A stretch of 46,655 bases of DNA from Eubacteriales bacterium (GCA_030527715.1 JAUNAF010000007.1:1-46655), one strand, 5' to 3'. Positions 16,911-24,615 are shown, numbered from the stretch's first letter. Notes: generated from the sequence alone by a model not told the origin. Translations and numbers: made by a program.

Positions 16911-18299
16911 CTATCTAATACACAGGCTGTCTGTCATGACACAGCGTCTCGCTTTTGTGAAGGTCTTTGCACTGGTCAGTCCCTCACCGGTACGGCTTGC
17001 GATCGTGAAGGTGCAGATGCTCTCCCCGCCAAAGCCGAGTGCTGCATAGGACGGACCGTTTTTTACAAGGATCGCGGTGTCCATTGCCTTCGCATACTCA
17101 GTAATGTGGTCTACATTCTTCGAATGAATATGCGCGGAATGACGGTTGCCGTGTTCCAGCCACAGTGCACACTCCAGACCCTCGCGGAAATCTCTGACTC
17201 TGACGATTCCCAGGATCGGCATCATCAGCTCTGTCGTGATCAGCGGATGCTCCTTCTCACCGAAGAAGGTGATACAGCGGATATTGTCCGGTACCTCAAT
17301 ACCGATCATGCCAAGCAGTACCTTTGCACTCCTGCCGACACATTTGCGGTTCAGCTTTCCGTTCTGAAGAACCACCTCCGTCAGTGCTGCCTGTTCTTTC
17401 TCATTGATCCGATAGCAGCCCTGCTCTGTCAGCATATAGTGCATCAGCTCATCGGCAATGCTCTCCACAGCGACAATCTCCTTCTCTGCGATACATGGGA
17501 GATTGTTGTCGAAGGTACATCCGTTTACGATATCCTCTGCCGCCTTGCGGACATCTGCGGTCTCATCTACCAGCGCCGGCGGATTGCCCGCGCCTGCTCC
17601 AATACCGCGCTTTCCGCTGGAAAGTACCGCGGTCACGACTCCGGGACCTCCGGTAGCTGCGATCAGCGGAATATCCTTATGCTTCATCATAATACTGCTG
17701 GTCTCCAGCGTCGGATGCTCTACCGTGCATGCAATGTTATCCGGACCGCCGCACTCCAGCGATGCCTCATTTGCCAGATTGATCGCATAGATCGAGGTCT
17801 TGACCGCTGCCGGATGAGGATTGAATACCACGGTATTGCCTGCGGCAAGCATTCCCATCACGTTGCAGAGCACGGTCTCACTCGGATTGGTACACGGGGT
17901 GATCGCTCCGATCACTCCAAACGGTCCCATCTCAACCAGAGTGAGTCCCCGGTCTCCGGAATATGCCTCGGTGCGGAGATCCTCTGTGCCCGGCACCTTC
18001 TGTGCTACCAGCTGATGCTTCAGGATCTTGTGTCCGACATTGCCCATGCCGGTCTCCTCCACGCCCATTCTTGCCATGATCTCCGCAGTCTCCATAGTCT
18101 TTCTGCGGATGGCTGTTATGATCTGTTCTCTTTGATCCAGCGACATCCTGCGAACGATCTGCTGAGCCTTCTTTGCTTCCTCGATTGCTTCATTCATATC
18201 CTGAAAGACGCCGTGCATTTCAGAGGATTTTTCCCTGATCTGCATCTTTGCCATCACTTCTTTTACGATGCCCTGTATCAGATTCTCGTCCAATGTCAC
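16911..18299 (-). CDS. pduP: CoA-acylating propionaldehyde dehydrogenase (PduP-like)
   Basis: It oxidises propanal with NAD+ and CoA to propionyl-CoA in the lumen. The 462 residues match the PduP/EutE family, with the catalytic cysteine Cys269 in FDNNLPCIAEKE, the coenzyme motif GPFGVIGAITPCTNP and GAGNPPALVD. The N-terminal helix (ENLIQGIVKEVMAKMQ), joined by a short linker, is a typical encapsulation peptide. AAAGGGAGGG precedes the ATG. It sits 15 nt after the aldolase and 9 nt before the alcohol dehydrogenase; the two enzymes together recycle NAD+/NADH. Confidence 0.95.
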   Translation of the reverse strand: MTLDENLIQGIVKEVMAKMQIREKSSEMHGVFQDMNEAIEEAKKAQQIVRRMSLDQREQIITAIRRKTMETAEIMARMGVEETGMGNVGHKILKHQLVAQKVPGTEDLRTEAYSGDRGLTLVEMGPFGVIGAITPCTNPSETVLCNVMGMLAAGNTVVFNPHPAAVKTSIYAINLANEASLECGGPDNIACTVEHPTLETSSIMMKHKDIPLIAATGGPGVVTAVLSSGKRGIGAGAGNPPALVDETADVRKAAEDIVNGCTFDNNLPCIAEKEIVAVESIADELMHYMLTEQGCYRINEKEQAALTEVVLQNGKLNRKCVGRSAKVLLGMIGIEVPDNIRCITFFGEKEHPLITTELMMPILGIVRVRDFREGLECALWLEHGNRHSAHIHSKNVDHITEYAKAMDTAILVKNGPSYAALGFGGESICTFTIASRTGEGLTSAKTFTKARRCVMTDSLCIR

Positions 18300-18314
18300 A
18301 GGAATCCCTCCCTT

Positions 18315-19133
18315 TTAATGCAGTAGTCCGAGCTGCTCCATGACTTTCTTTGTAATGTTGGTGATCAGTTCCGGATCTGAGCTTACGCTTCCGGTCGTCT
18401 GGCTGGTTCCGCAGGTGCAGCTGCCGCCGCAGTTGTGGCAGTTCTTTGCTCCCTTGTTCTGACAGAGATCTGCCGGATGTCTTCCTGCAAGTCCCATCTT
18501 TCTGCGGATCTCATAGAGCTTCTCTACTGTTGCAGCGTCAAACTCCTTCGGACCGCCGAGCATCTTGGACTGATACAGCAGCTGTGCGTAAAATTCTACA
18601 GATTCCATCTTCATATAAGCTGCCAGAAGATCTGTGGACCAAGTCAGCGCACCATGGCTTTCCAGAAGAACTGCATCAAAGTACGGAAGGTACTTTTCTA
18701 CGTTATCCGGGATCTCCATTGTGGACGGTGTACCGTACTCTGCGATCGGAACACAGCCAAGTGCGATGACTGCCTCCGGCATGATCGGCTGTGTCAGCGG
18801 AATGCCTGCGATCGCAAAGCTGGTTGCATATACCGGATGTGCATGCACTACCGCTCCTACGTCCGGTCTCTTCTGATATACTCTCATATGCATCTTGATC
18901 TCGGAGGAAGGACGGAAGTTTCCGTTTGCCTGAAGCACCTTACCCTCTCGGTCCACCTTACAGATGTATTCCGGGGTCATAAATCCCTTGGAAACACCGG
19001 TCGGTGTGCAGAGAAACTCGTTATCATTGAGTTTTACGGAGATATTACCGTCATTAGCCGCAACCATGTTGCGGTCATAGATACGTTTTCCAATCTCACA
19101 AATCTGTTTTTTGATTTCAAATTCGTTTACCAT
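18315..19133 (-). CDS. fucA: L-fuculose-1-phosphate-type class II aldolase with Cys-rich linker and encapsulation peptide
   Basis: It cleaves a deoxyketose 1-phosphate (fuculose- or rhamnulose-1-phosphate) to DHAP and lactaldehyde. Residues 1-215 are a class II zinc aldolase of the AraD/FucA family: NDGNISVKL, GVSKGFMTP, Glu78, HAHP (His97, His99) and His160. FucA enzymes usually end here; this one continues with a linker holding Cys224, 232, 235, 239 and 241, then a C-terminal helix (PELITNITKKVMEQLG) like an encapsulation peptide. It is the first gene behind its own promoter (19186-19214). The exact substrate, fuculose- or rhamnulose-phosphate, cannot be told from sequence. Confidence 0.92.
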   Translation of the reverse strand: MVNEFEIKKQICEIGKRIYDRNMVAANDGNISVKLNDNEFLCTPTGVSKGFMTPEYICKVDREGKVLQANGNFRPSSEIKMHMRVYQKRPDVGAVVHAHPVYATSFAIAGIPLTQPIMPEAVIALGCVPIAEYGTPSTMEIPDNVEKYLPYFDAVLLESHGALTWSTDLLAAYMKMESVEFYAQLLYQSKMLGGPKEFDAATVEKLYEIRRKMGLAGRHPADLCQNKGAKNCHNCGGSCTCGTSQTTGSVSSDPELITNITKKVMEQLGLLH

Positions 19134-19185
19134 GTGCGCTTCCTCCCAAGCTTTTACCGAGTCGATTTTTGACTATTTTTGTTTT

Positions 19186-19214
19186 ATTATATCCCGTTTC
19201 TGTAGGATGGTCAA
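19186..19214 (-). promoter_or_regulatory. Second microcompartment promoter, upstream of fucA
   Basis: TTGACC (19209-19214) and TATAAT (19186-19191) on the minus strand are 17 nt apart, 52 nt upstream of the aldolase start. The -10 is followed by AAAACAAAAA, nearly identical to the sequence after the -10 of the promoter at 23500-23528. The whole element lies beyond the end of the GTPase gene. Confidence 0.88.
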
Positions 19215-19218
19215 TCTT

Positions 19219-19710
19219 TTATTGTGGTTTTATGTTGTTTTGTTGTGTTGTTTTCTGTTGTTTCTCCCAGGGCATCACATCTCCTTCCTCTCGAAGATGC
19301 TCCAGGATCTGTGGGATCCCTTCTCCGGTTTTCGAATCCACATAAAAAACCGTCGTACATCCTGCCAGCCTCAGCCACGAGGCTGCCCTTTGGGGATCTC
19401 CCGCCGGATCCTTCACCTTGGTCACGATACCGATCACCTCTCGGTTACAGGTACAGGTGATACAGGGCGGATACAGCGAGTAGGGCTCTGTCGAGGACAG
19501 CAGCAGCCCGACCACATCCGCCTCGTAGGTGTACAGTGCAAGTGCATGCCCCAATGAATGCACCTGTGCATACTCTCCCGGAGTGTCGATCACAACATCA
19601 AAATGATTTACATACTGTGTCTTGTGATAGCGGATCTTCTCCCCCTTCAGCGCCTGCGTCAGGGTGGTCTTTCCGCATTCACTTCTTCCTATTAATATGA
19701 TCTTCTTCAT
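19219..19710 (-). CDS. pduV: EutP/PduV-like small GTPase
   Basis: This Ras-like GTPase of the EutP/PduV family is associated with microcompartments; PduV has been linked to compartment positioning. The 163 residues show GRSECGKT (G1), DTPGEY (G3) and TKVKD (G4). The start MKKIILIGR is the family's usual N-terminus and leaves a 20-nt gap to the previous gene; the ribosome site (AGAAAAG) is weak. The C-terminal tail (QQKTTQQNNIKPQ) is low complexity and is written by the AAAACAAC repeats that lie upstream of the next promoter, so the protein end doubles as control DNA. Confidence 0.9.
   Translation of the reverse strand: MKKIILIGRSECGKTTLTQALKGEKIRYHKTQYVNHFDVVIDTPGEYAQVHSLGHALALYTYEADVVGLLLSSTEPYSLYPPCITCTCNREVIGIVTKVKDPAGDPQRAASWLRLAGCTTVFYVDSKTGEGIPQILEHLREEGDVMPWEKQQKTTQQNNIKPQ
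19224..19264 (-). repeat. GTTGTTTT repeat cluster upstream of the fucA promoter
   Basis: Plus-strand copies GTGGTTTT (19224), GTTGTTTT (19234), GTTGTTTT (19247) and GTTGTTTC (19257) have starts 10, 13 and 10 bp apart. They begin 10 bp upstream of the -35 box and overlap the last codons of the GTPase gene. The same octamer is repeated at the other microcompartment promoter, so this is probably a regulator-binding array. Confidence 0.7.
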
Positions 19711-19730
19711 GATAATATGATCTTTTCTTC

Positions 19731-20108
19731 TCAGGTCTTTGTGACCGGACATACCGTAAATCCCAGGGTATTCCCGATATACTCCAGGATCGCATGCACA
19801 GAGGCTTCCACCTCAGACACGGTACCGGTAATGATCAGGCTGCCGCTGAAACGGTCCACAAATCCCAGCTCCACCGCCGCAGACTTTACCGCAATGTCTG
19901 CCATGATGATCGCTGTCTCTGCCGGACTGATTGTGAGGATTCCGATCGCCGATCTTGCATAGTCGACCGTCGGATTCAGTCCGAGCTTCTCATACATCAC
20001 ACGGTCCGGGTTTGCAATGATGTGTGCCAGCGAGATCTGTTTTCCAGGGACCAGCTCCTGCACGATCCGCTGTTTCATCTCTGCCGAGAATCCATCTGTA
20101 TATCCCAT
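19731..20108 (-). CDS. pduU: PduU/EutS-like circularly permuted shell protein
   Basis: This hexameric shell protein has a circularly permuted BMC domain and an N-terminal beta-barrel-forming extension. RIVQELVPGKQISLAHIIANP and SAIGILTISPAETAIIMADIA are close to PduU. The start is placed at 20108 (125 residues): the AGGAGG that overlaps the stop of the activase gene is 9 nt away, whereas an ATG three codons earlier touches the ribosome site. It lies 5 nt after the activase and before the GTPase, as in many pdu-type loci. Confidence 0.94.
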   Translation of the reverse strand: MGYTDGFSAEMKQRIVQELVPGKQISLAHIIANPDRVMYEKLGLNPTVDYARSAIGILTISPAETAIIMADIAVKSAAVELGFVDRFSGSLIITGTVSEVEASVHAILEYIGNTLGFTVCPVTKT

Positions 20109-20113
20109 CTGCG

Positions 20114-20908
20114 TCATCCTCCTATCCTGCATTCCAGTCCGCTGACTCTCTGCGCGGTCCCAAGCAGCACCTTCATCTTTTCCATTGTCGGAGGGAGCAC
20201 ATCTCCCATCAGATATGGTCGATTCAGCCCCTCGTACTTATCCTGCCCCAGTCTGTGGTACGGCAGCAGATGCAGCCTTCTCACATTTCGCAGTTCTTTT
20301 GCAAATCCTGCGATCGCCGCGATTTCCCGCTCTGTATCGTTAAACCCCGGAATCACCGGAATGCGGATGCTCAGCTCTGTCCTGCCGGATGCTGCCACTC
20401 TGCGTGCATTTGCCAGCATCAGCTCGTTTCCTCTGCCGGTAAATTCTTTATGCTTTGCAGAATCCATATGTTTAATATCCATCAGATACTGATCCAGATA
20501 CGGAAGAATCTCCTCTATTGCCGAATAATCTGCACAGGCCATACTCTCCATCGCCGTGCTGATACCATTCTCCTTCGCAGCACGCAGCAGATCCCTGGAG
20601 AACTGCGGCTGGCAAAGGCTCTCTCCGCCGGAGAGTGTCAGTCCTCCGCCGGAACGATAGTAATAGTTGCGGTCCTTCTCGACTGTCTCCATCACCTCGG
20701 CCACTGTGACATCCTCTCCGATCACTTTCGGTCTGCCTTTGACCATCATCGTCTGTATCTGGTATTCCTGTGACTCCGGATTGCAGCACCAGCGGCAGCG
20801 AAGCACACAGCCTTTCAGGAAGACGATCGTCCGGATACCGTTTCCGTCATGGATCGAGTATCGCTGGATATCAAAGATCCTTCCCTTTGTCTGTAAATAT
20901 TCTTTCAT
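20114..20908 (-). CDS. Glycyl-radical enzyme activase (radical SAM)
   Basis: It uses SAM and a [4Fe-4S] cluster to install the glycyl radical on the neighbouring dehydratase. With numbering from the ATG at 20908, the cluster motif is Cys34-x3-Cys38-x2-Cys41, preceded by IQRYSIHDGNGIRTIVFLKG; LTLSGGES is the SAM-contacting GGE region. At 264 residues it is short: the ferredoxin-like insert with two extra clusters, found in many dehydratase activases, is absent, so it resembles the PflA layout. Its ATG overlaps the dehydratase TGA by one base (TGATG), giving coupled expression. Confidence 0.94.
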   Translation of the reverse strand: MKEYLQTKGRIFDIQRYSIHDGNGIRTIVFLKGCVLRCRWCCNPESQEYQIQTMMVKGRPKVIGEDVTVAEVMETVEKDRNYYYRSGGGLTLSGGESLCQPQFSRDLLRAAKENGISTAMESMACADYSAIEEILPYLDQYLMDIKHMDSAKHKEFTGRGNELMLANARRVAASGRTELSIRIPVIPGFNDTEREIAAIAGFAKELRNVRRLHLLPYHRLGQDKYEGLNRPYLMGDVLPPTMEKMKVLLGTAQRVSGLECRIGG

Positions 20909-23427
20909 CAAAATCCCTGCTCCGTTCTGCGAATGATATCGTCCTGCAGCGATCTGGACAGCGTTGTGAACAGTGCACTGTAGCCCGCCACGCGCACTAC
21001 CAGGTGTGCATAATTTTCCGGATGCTTCTGTGCATCCAGCAGTGTCTCACGGTCCACTACGTTGAACTGCATATGGCTTCCTTTCTGATCAAAGTACGTG
21101 CGGATCAGATTTACAAAGTTATTGAGTCCCTCGTAACCGCTCAGTGCGGACGGATGAAACTTCTGATTAAACAGCGTGCCGTTGGAGGCGATGCTGTGAT
21201 CCAGTCTGGATACGGAATTTGCCGCAGCAGTCGGTCCGTGGGTATCTTTTCCCGCAGAAGGTGACACTCCGTCTGCCACCGGTGTGTGGGCAAGTCTTCC
21301 GTCCGGTGTTGCACCTGTCTGTGCACCGAGGGGTACATTCGCGGATACCGGATACAGACCAGCCTGAAACTGACCTCCGCGTGGATTGCGAAACTCCTGC
21401 ATCGGTCTGGTATAGGTGTAGGCGACATCTCTTGCAAATGCATCCACTTCCGGGATGTCGTTGCCGAACTTCGGCACTTCATCGATCCACGAAAGCAGCC
21501 GGTCACAGAACTGTTTCTCTTCCGCTGTCGGCTCTGCAGCCATAATCGCCGTGATCATCTGTCCGATCTGCTCCTCTGTCAGCGGTCTTCCCTCTGCCGC
21601 CATCTGTCTTGCCGCCGTGATCGTCATATCCGCCGCAGATGTCGCATCAAATCCTTTTCCGTAATTGAGCTCCAGCGCATGTTTGTACTGTGCCAGAGTC
21701 AGTTTTTTCTCCTCAAATACCAGCTTCTTGACTGCATACAGGGAGTCTGCCATATTTGCGATTCCGAATCCCTGCGGTCCGGTAAAGTTGTAGACCGCGC
21801 CGCCCTCCTGTACGCTCTTTCCTCTGTGGATGCAGTCCTCGATCATACAGGACTGGAACGGATTCGGACAAAGCTGCGCGTGCGCTGTATCAATGGCATT
21901 GTCTGCATTTACCAGAAGCGAGATCTGATACTTCATCTGGTCCTTATATGCCTGATAAAATTCCTCAAAGGTGGTCATCTCCTCCACCTGTCCGGTCTGA
22001 ATGCTGACCTTCTCTCCACGGTCATAGCCGTTGGAGAATACCAACTCAAGCGGGCGGCACATATTGAAGAATGCTGCGTCATGCCAGCCTTCGGTCTTTC
22101 CGGCCTTCTGCGGCTCCACACATCCGATAATGGCATAGTCTCTGGCATCCTCCAGTGTCAGACCACGGTTCATCAGCGATGGTATGATCACCTCATCATT
22201 GTAATATGCCGGAAGTCCTATCCCCGTCCTTGTCAGCCCTGCAGCCTTTAAGAGCAGTTCATGGGGACTTCCGTTCCATACTCGGATGGAAAGGGAGGGC
22301 TGAGGAAGAAATACATGGTGTGATGCCTGAATACACATGAAGGACAGATCATTTGTCACATCCACACCCTCTGTATTCTGTCCTCCGACGATCAGATTCT
22401 GGAAAAGACTGTAGCCCGCAAAGCCTTCCGCGCTGACCGCATCCCTGCATTTATTCAGATCATTGAGCTTGACCCAGATACAGTCGATCAGTTCCTGGGC
22501 AAATTCTCCGGTCAGACGTCCCTCATCAAGATCCTTCTTATAATAGGGATACATATACTGGTCGAACCGGCCTGGTGAGATCGAATGTCCGCTGGACTCG
22601 ATCTGCATCAGCTGCTGCACAAACCAGAAGCTCTGGCATGCCTCGTAGAAACTCTGAGCTCCTTTCTGCGGTACACGTCCGCAGTTTCTCGCAATCTGAA
22701 GCAGTTCTTCTTTTCTGACCGGATCACTGCATCTGTCTGCCTGCTCTTTAGCAAGTACCATATAGCGCTGTGCATAGCGGATCGCAGCCTCGCAGCTGAT
22801 GATCACTGCCTGCAGGAAGCGTGTTTTTCTGGCATAATCCGCATCTCCGAATCTGCATGTTTCCAGCTCTGTCCTTGCCTCATCTATAATGCCTTCGAAT
22901 CCGATGCGCAGTACCTTGTCATACTGAACCGTCACATGGCCGACTCCGTTATAAAAGTAATTGCCCGGGGTAAAGATATTATGTTCTATCGAGCGGATCG
23001 CCTCCGGCGCCATGTAGGATGTCGCCAGTTCGCTCGTAGTCTTTCCCTTCCAGTATCTGTTCACTTCCAGGAGTTCCTTCTTTACCTCCTCTGAGATCGA
23101 AAACGGATCCGCACTGCGGTGTTCCACGGTGTCAAACTCTGCCTCCAGCCACTCGTATGAGAACTCCGGGTAGGTCTGACAGCTGCGCGGCGCAAGCGTC
23201 GTACTGCCGACGATCAGCTCTTCCTCGCGGATCGTGATCGGCAGATGATCCAGAATATGAGAAAACGCCTTCGCTCTTCTTATCACGATCGGCTGTCCTT
23301 CCGTCTGTCGATAGGATTCCGTCAGAAGCACCGCTCTGGCCGACTCGATCCTCGGCATCTCACGATAAAGATTCTCCACCAGCCTCGTAATTCGTTCAGA
23401 TTTTGGTACATCAGTATTCTGAAACAT
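20908..23427 (-). CDS. B12-independent glycyl-radical 1,2-propanediol dehydratase
   Basis: This signature enzyme of the compartment removes water from 1,2-propanediol (or glycerol) to give propanal by radical chemistry. It has 839 residues from the ATG at 23427, chosen because AAGGGAG lies 8 nt upstream; the GTG seven codons earlier would include it. The thiyl-radical motif is GCVEPQKAGKTEGWHD (Cys436, Glu438) and the glycyl-radical motif is RVAGYSALF (Gly815); SSGHSISPGRFDQY is typical of the diol/glycerol dehydratase branch. No clear encapsulation peptide is seen at either end. It heads the operon under the promoter at 23500-23528. The substrate is assigned from context. Confidence 0.94.
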   Translation of the reverse strand: MFQNTDVPKSERITRLVENLYREMPRIESARAVLLTESYRQTEGQPIVIRRAKAFSHILDHLPITIREEELIVGSTTLAPRSCQTYPEFSYEWLEAEFDTVEHRSADPFSISEEVKKELLEVNRYWKGKTTSELATSYMAPEAIRSIEHNIFTPGNYFYNGVGHVTVQYDKVLRIGFEGIIDEARTELETCRFGDADYARKTRFLQAVIISCEAAIRYAQRYMVLAKEQADRCSDPVRKEELLQIARNCGRVPQKGAQSFYEACQSFWFVQQLMQIESSGHSISPGRFDQYMYPYYKKDLDEGRLTGEFAQELIDCIWVKLNDLNKCRDAVSAEGFAGYSLFQNLIVGGQNTEGVDVTNDLSFMCIQASHHVFLPQPSLSIRVWNGSPHELLLKAAGLTRTGIGLPAYYNDEVIIPSLMNRGLTLEDARDYAIIGCVEPQKAGKTEGWHDAAFFNMCRPLELVFSNGYDRGEKVSIQTGQVEEMTTFEEFYQAYKDQMKYQISLLVNADNAIDTAHAQLCPNPFQSCMIEDCIHRGKSVQEGGAVYNFTGPQGFGIANMADSLYAVKKLVFEEKKLTLAQYKHALELNYGKGFDATSAADMTITAARQMAAEGRPLTEEQIGQMITAIMAAEPTAEEKQFCDRLLSWIDEVPKFGNDIPEVDAFARDVAYTYTRPMQEFRNPRGGQFQAGLYPVSANVPLGAQTGATPDGRLAHTPVADGVSPSAGKDTHGPTAAANSVSRLDHSIASNGTLFNQKFHPSALSGYEGLNNFVNLIRTYFDQKGSHMQFNVVDRETLLDAQKHPENYAHLVVRVAGYSALFTTLSRSLQDDIIRRTEQGF

Positions 23428-23499
23428 CCTTACACTCCCTTCTTTCACTTACTTTCATCTCTATTTTATCCCCGTCGATCGATTGCATGTTTTTGTTTA

Positions 23500-23528
23500 A
23501 TTATACTCTGTACCTCACCCATAGTCAA
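23500..23528 (-). promoter_or_regulatory. Main microcompartment promoter, upstream of the dehydratase
   Basis: TTGACT (23523-23528) and TATAAT (23500-23505) on the minus strand are 17 nt apart; the predicted leader is about 65 nt. AAACAAAAA follows the -10, as at the fucA promoter. No riboswitch-like structure is evident in the leader. Confidence 0.9.
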
Positions 23529-23549
23529 CATAACCCAACACAATTATGA

Positions 23550-23588
23550 TTTGTTTTTGTTGTTTTTGTGTTGTTTTCGAGTTGTTTT
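23550..23588 (-). repeat. GTTGTTTT repeat cluster upstream of the dehydratase promoter
   Basis: Plus-strand GTTGTTTT occurs at 23559, 23570 and 23581, starts exactly 11 bp apart, with a degenerate copy (TTTGTTTT) at 23550. The array starts 22 bp upstream of the -35 box. The helical phasing points to a multimeric DNA-binding protein; the same octamer lies upstream of the fucA promoter. Confidence 0.75.
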
Positions 23589-23707
23589 TAATCTAACAGC
23601 ATTCTCATCGCTACCCGCGCAGACAATAGAATGCACGTTCCGCGAACATTTTTTGTTATGAACAAAAAAAAGCCACAGAACCCCCTCTTTCGAGGATCTC
23701 CCATGAC
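23589..23707 (-). terminator. Terminator of the RpiR gene and adjoining spacer
   Basis: On the minus strand an imperfect stem with a GAAA tetraloop (TCCTC-GAAA-GAGGG, outer part with G-U pairs, 23672-23707) is followed by eight T (23664-23671), an intrinsic terminator 28 nt past the RpiR stop. It continues into a perfect AT palindrome TTTTTTGTT-ATG-AACAAAAAA (23649-23669). Positions 23589-23648 hold nothing else I can name apart from GTTC-CGC-GAAC. Confidence 0.7.
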
Positions 23708-23734
23708 TTTCATCGTAAACAATATATACAGCGA

Positions 23735-24583
23735 TCAGATCTTTGATTCCGAAAGAATGATCTCCGGTTCATAAGCTCTTCTCTGCTGGATCACTTCTTC
23801 ATCTGTCACAAAGTTCAGCAGAGCATCGATCACCGCGGTTTCATTTAAATGTGAGTAATCCTTATAGTAGCTGAACTCTCCCTTGCTTCCTGAGGACAGC
23901 AGCACGTAGTCCGCGATCCTTGCCACCTCCGAATCTTCGTATGCGGTGATGGCGATGGATTTGAGCTTCTTGCTTTTTCCAAGTTCCAGTCCCTGAATGA
24001 TCTGTTTCGAAGAACCGGACTGTGAAATAGCGATCAGGATATCTCCCTCCTCTGCAAGATTGATATTATTGAAGAAATATTCCGTTGCAACATTGTAAGT
24101 ACTTCTGGTGCCAAGACGCCCTAGGCGAAAACCCATATACTGTGCAAGCGGACAGGTATTTCCCACAGCCATCAGATGTGCATAGTTGCACTCCTTGATC
24201 AGCTTCGCACACGCCACCATAGTATTGACATCCAGAGACTTGCCGATGTTGATCATTGTCTCTGCGTAGGAATAAAACTGCTTCTGTACGGCATCAGCGG
24301 CCTCCTCGTAAGACAGTTTTTCAAACTGCTTTGTTCCGATCGTGGTCGCCAGAGCAATACGGAACTGATAGTATCCGGTATATCCCAGGCGATGACACAT
24401 TCTGATAACAGTCGCATCACTGACACCGCTTCGCTTTGCCAGCGAAGATACATTCAGGGTGAGCGCATCGCTCGTATTTGCAAGGATATAATCCGCAACT
24501 TTTCTCTCTGCAGCAAACATATCCGGATAAGTTTCTCCGATTACTTCCAATGCAGATCTCATCATAAGCTTCTGATCTTCCAA
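23735..24583 (-). CDS. RpiR/MurR-family transcriptional regulator
   Basis: This is an RpiR-type regulator: an N-terminal helix-turn-helix (LTLNVSSLAKRSGVSDATVIRM, about 40-60) and a C-terminal SIS domain that binds phosphosugars (ILIAISQSGSSKQIIQGLELG, IAITAYEDSEVARIADYVL). The start is taken as TTG 24583 (282 residues) because AGGAGGGAGG lies 8 nt upstream; a longer frame has no ribosome site, and the ATG-ATG pair a few codons in is a weaker option. It follows the aldolase of the sugar ABC operon and probably controls it, sensing a sugar phosphate made by the kinase. It is closed by its own terminator. Confidence 0.9.
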   Translation of the reverse strand: MEDQKLMMRSALEVIGETYPDMFAAERKVADYILANTSDALTLNVSSLAKRSGVSDATVIRMCHRLGYTGYYQFRIALATTIGTKQFEKLSYEEAADAVQKQFYSYAETMINIGKSLDVNTMVACAKLIKECNYAHLMAVGNTCPLAQYMGFRLGRLGTRSTYNVATEYFFNNINLAEEGDILIAISQSGSSKQIIQGLELGKSKKLKSIAITAYEDSEVARIADYVLLSSGSKGEFSYYKDYSHLNETAVIDALLNFVTDEEVIQQRRAYEPEIILSESKI

Positions 24584-24615
24584 ATCAATGCCCTCCCTCC
24601 TGAATCTTACAGAAA

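Noticed and set aside
15744-18326. An 860-codon open frame on the plus strand
   Set aside because: It lies entirely opposite the alcohol and aldehyde dehydrogenase genes. Its composition is rich in Cys, His and Arg with no domain pattern, and it has no ribosome site. It is a shadow of strongly biased codon use on the other strand.
19224-19264. CRISPR-like array
   Set aside because: The repeat unit is 8 bp with 2-5 bp spacers, too short for CRISPR, and no cas genes are present. It fits an operator array instead.
23428-23500. Cobalamin riboswitch in the leader of the propanediol dehydratase
   Set aside because: The leader is only about 65 nt and unstructured, and the dehydratase is a glycyl-radical enzyme that does not use B12.
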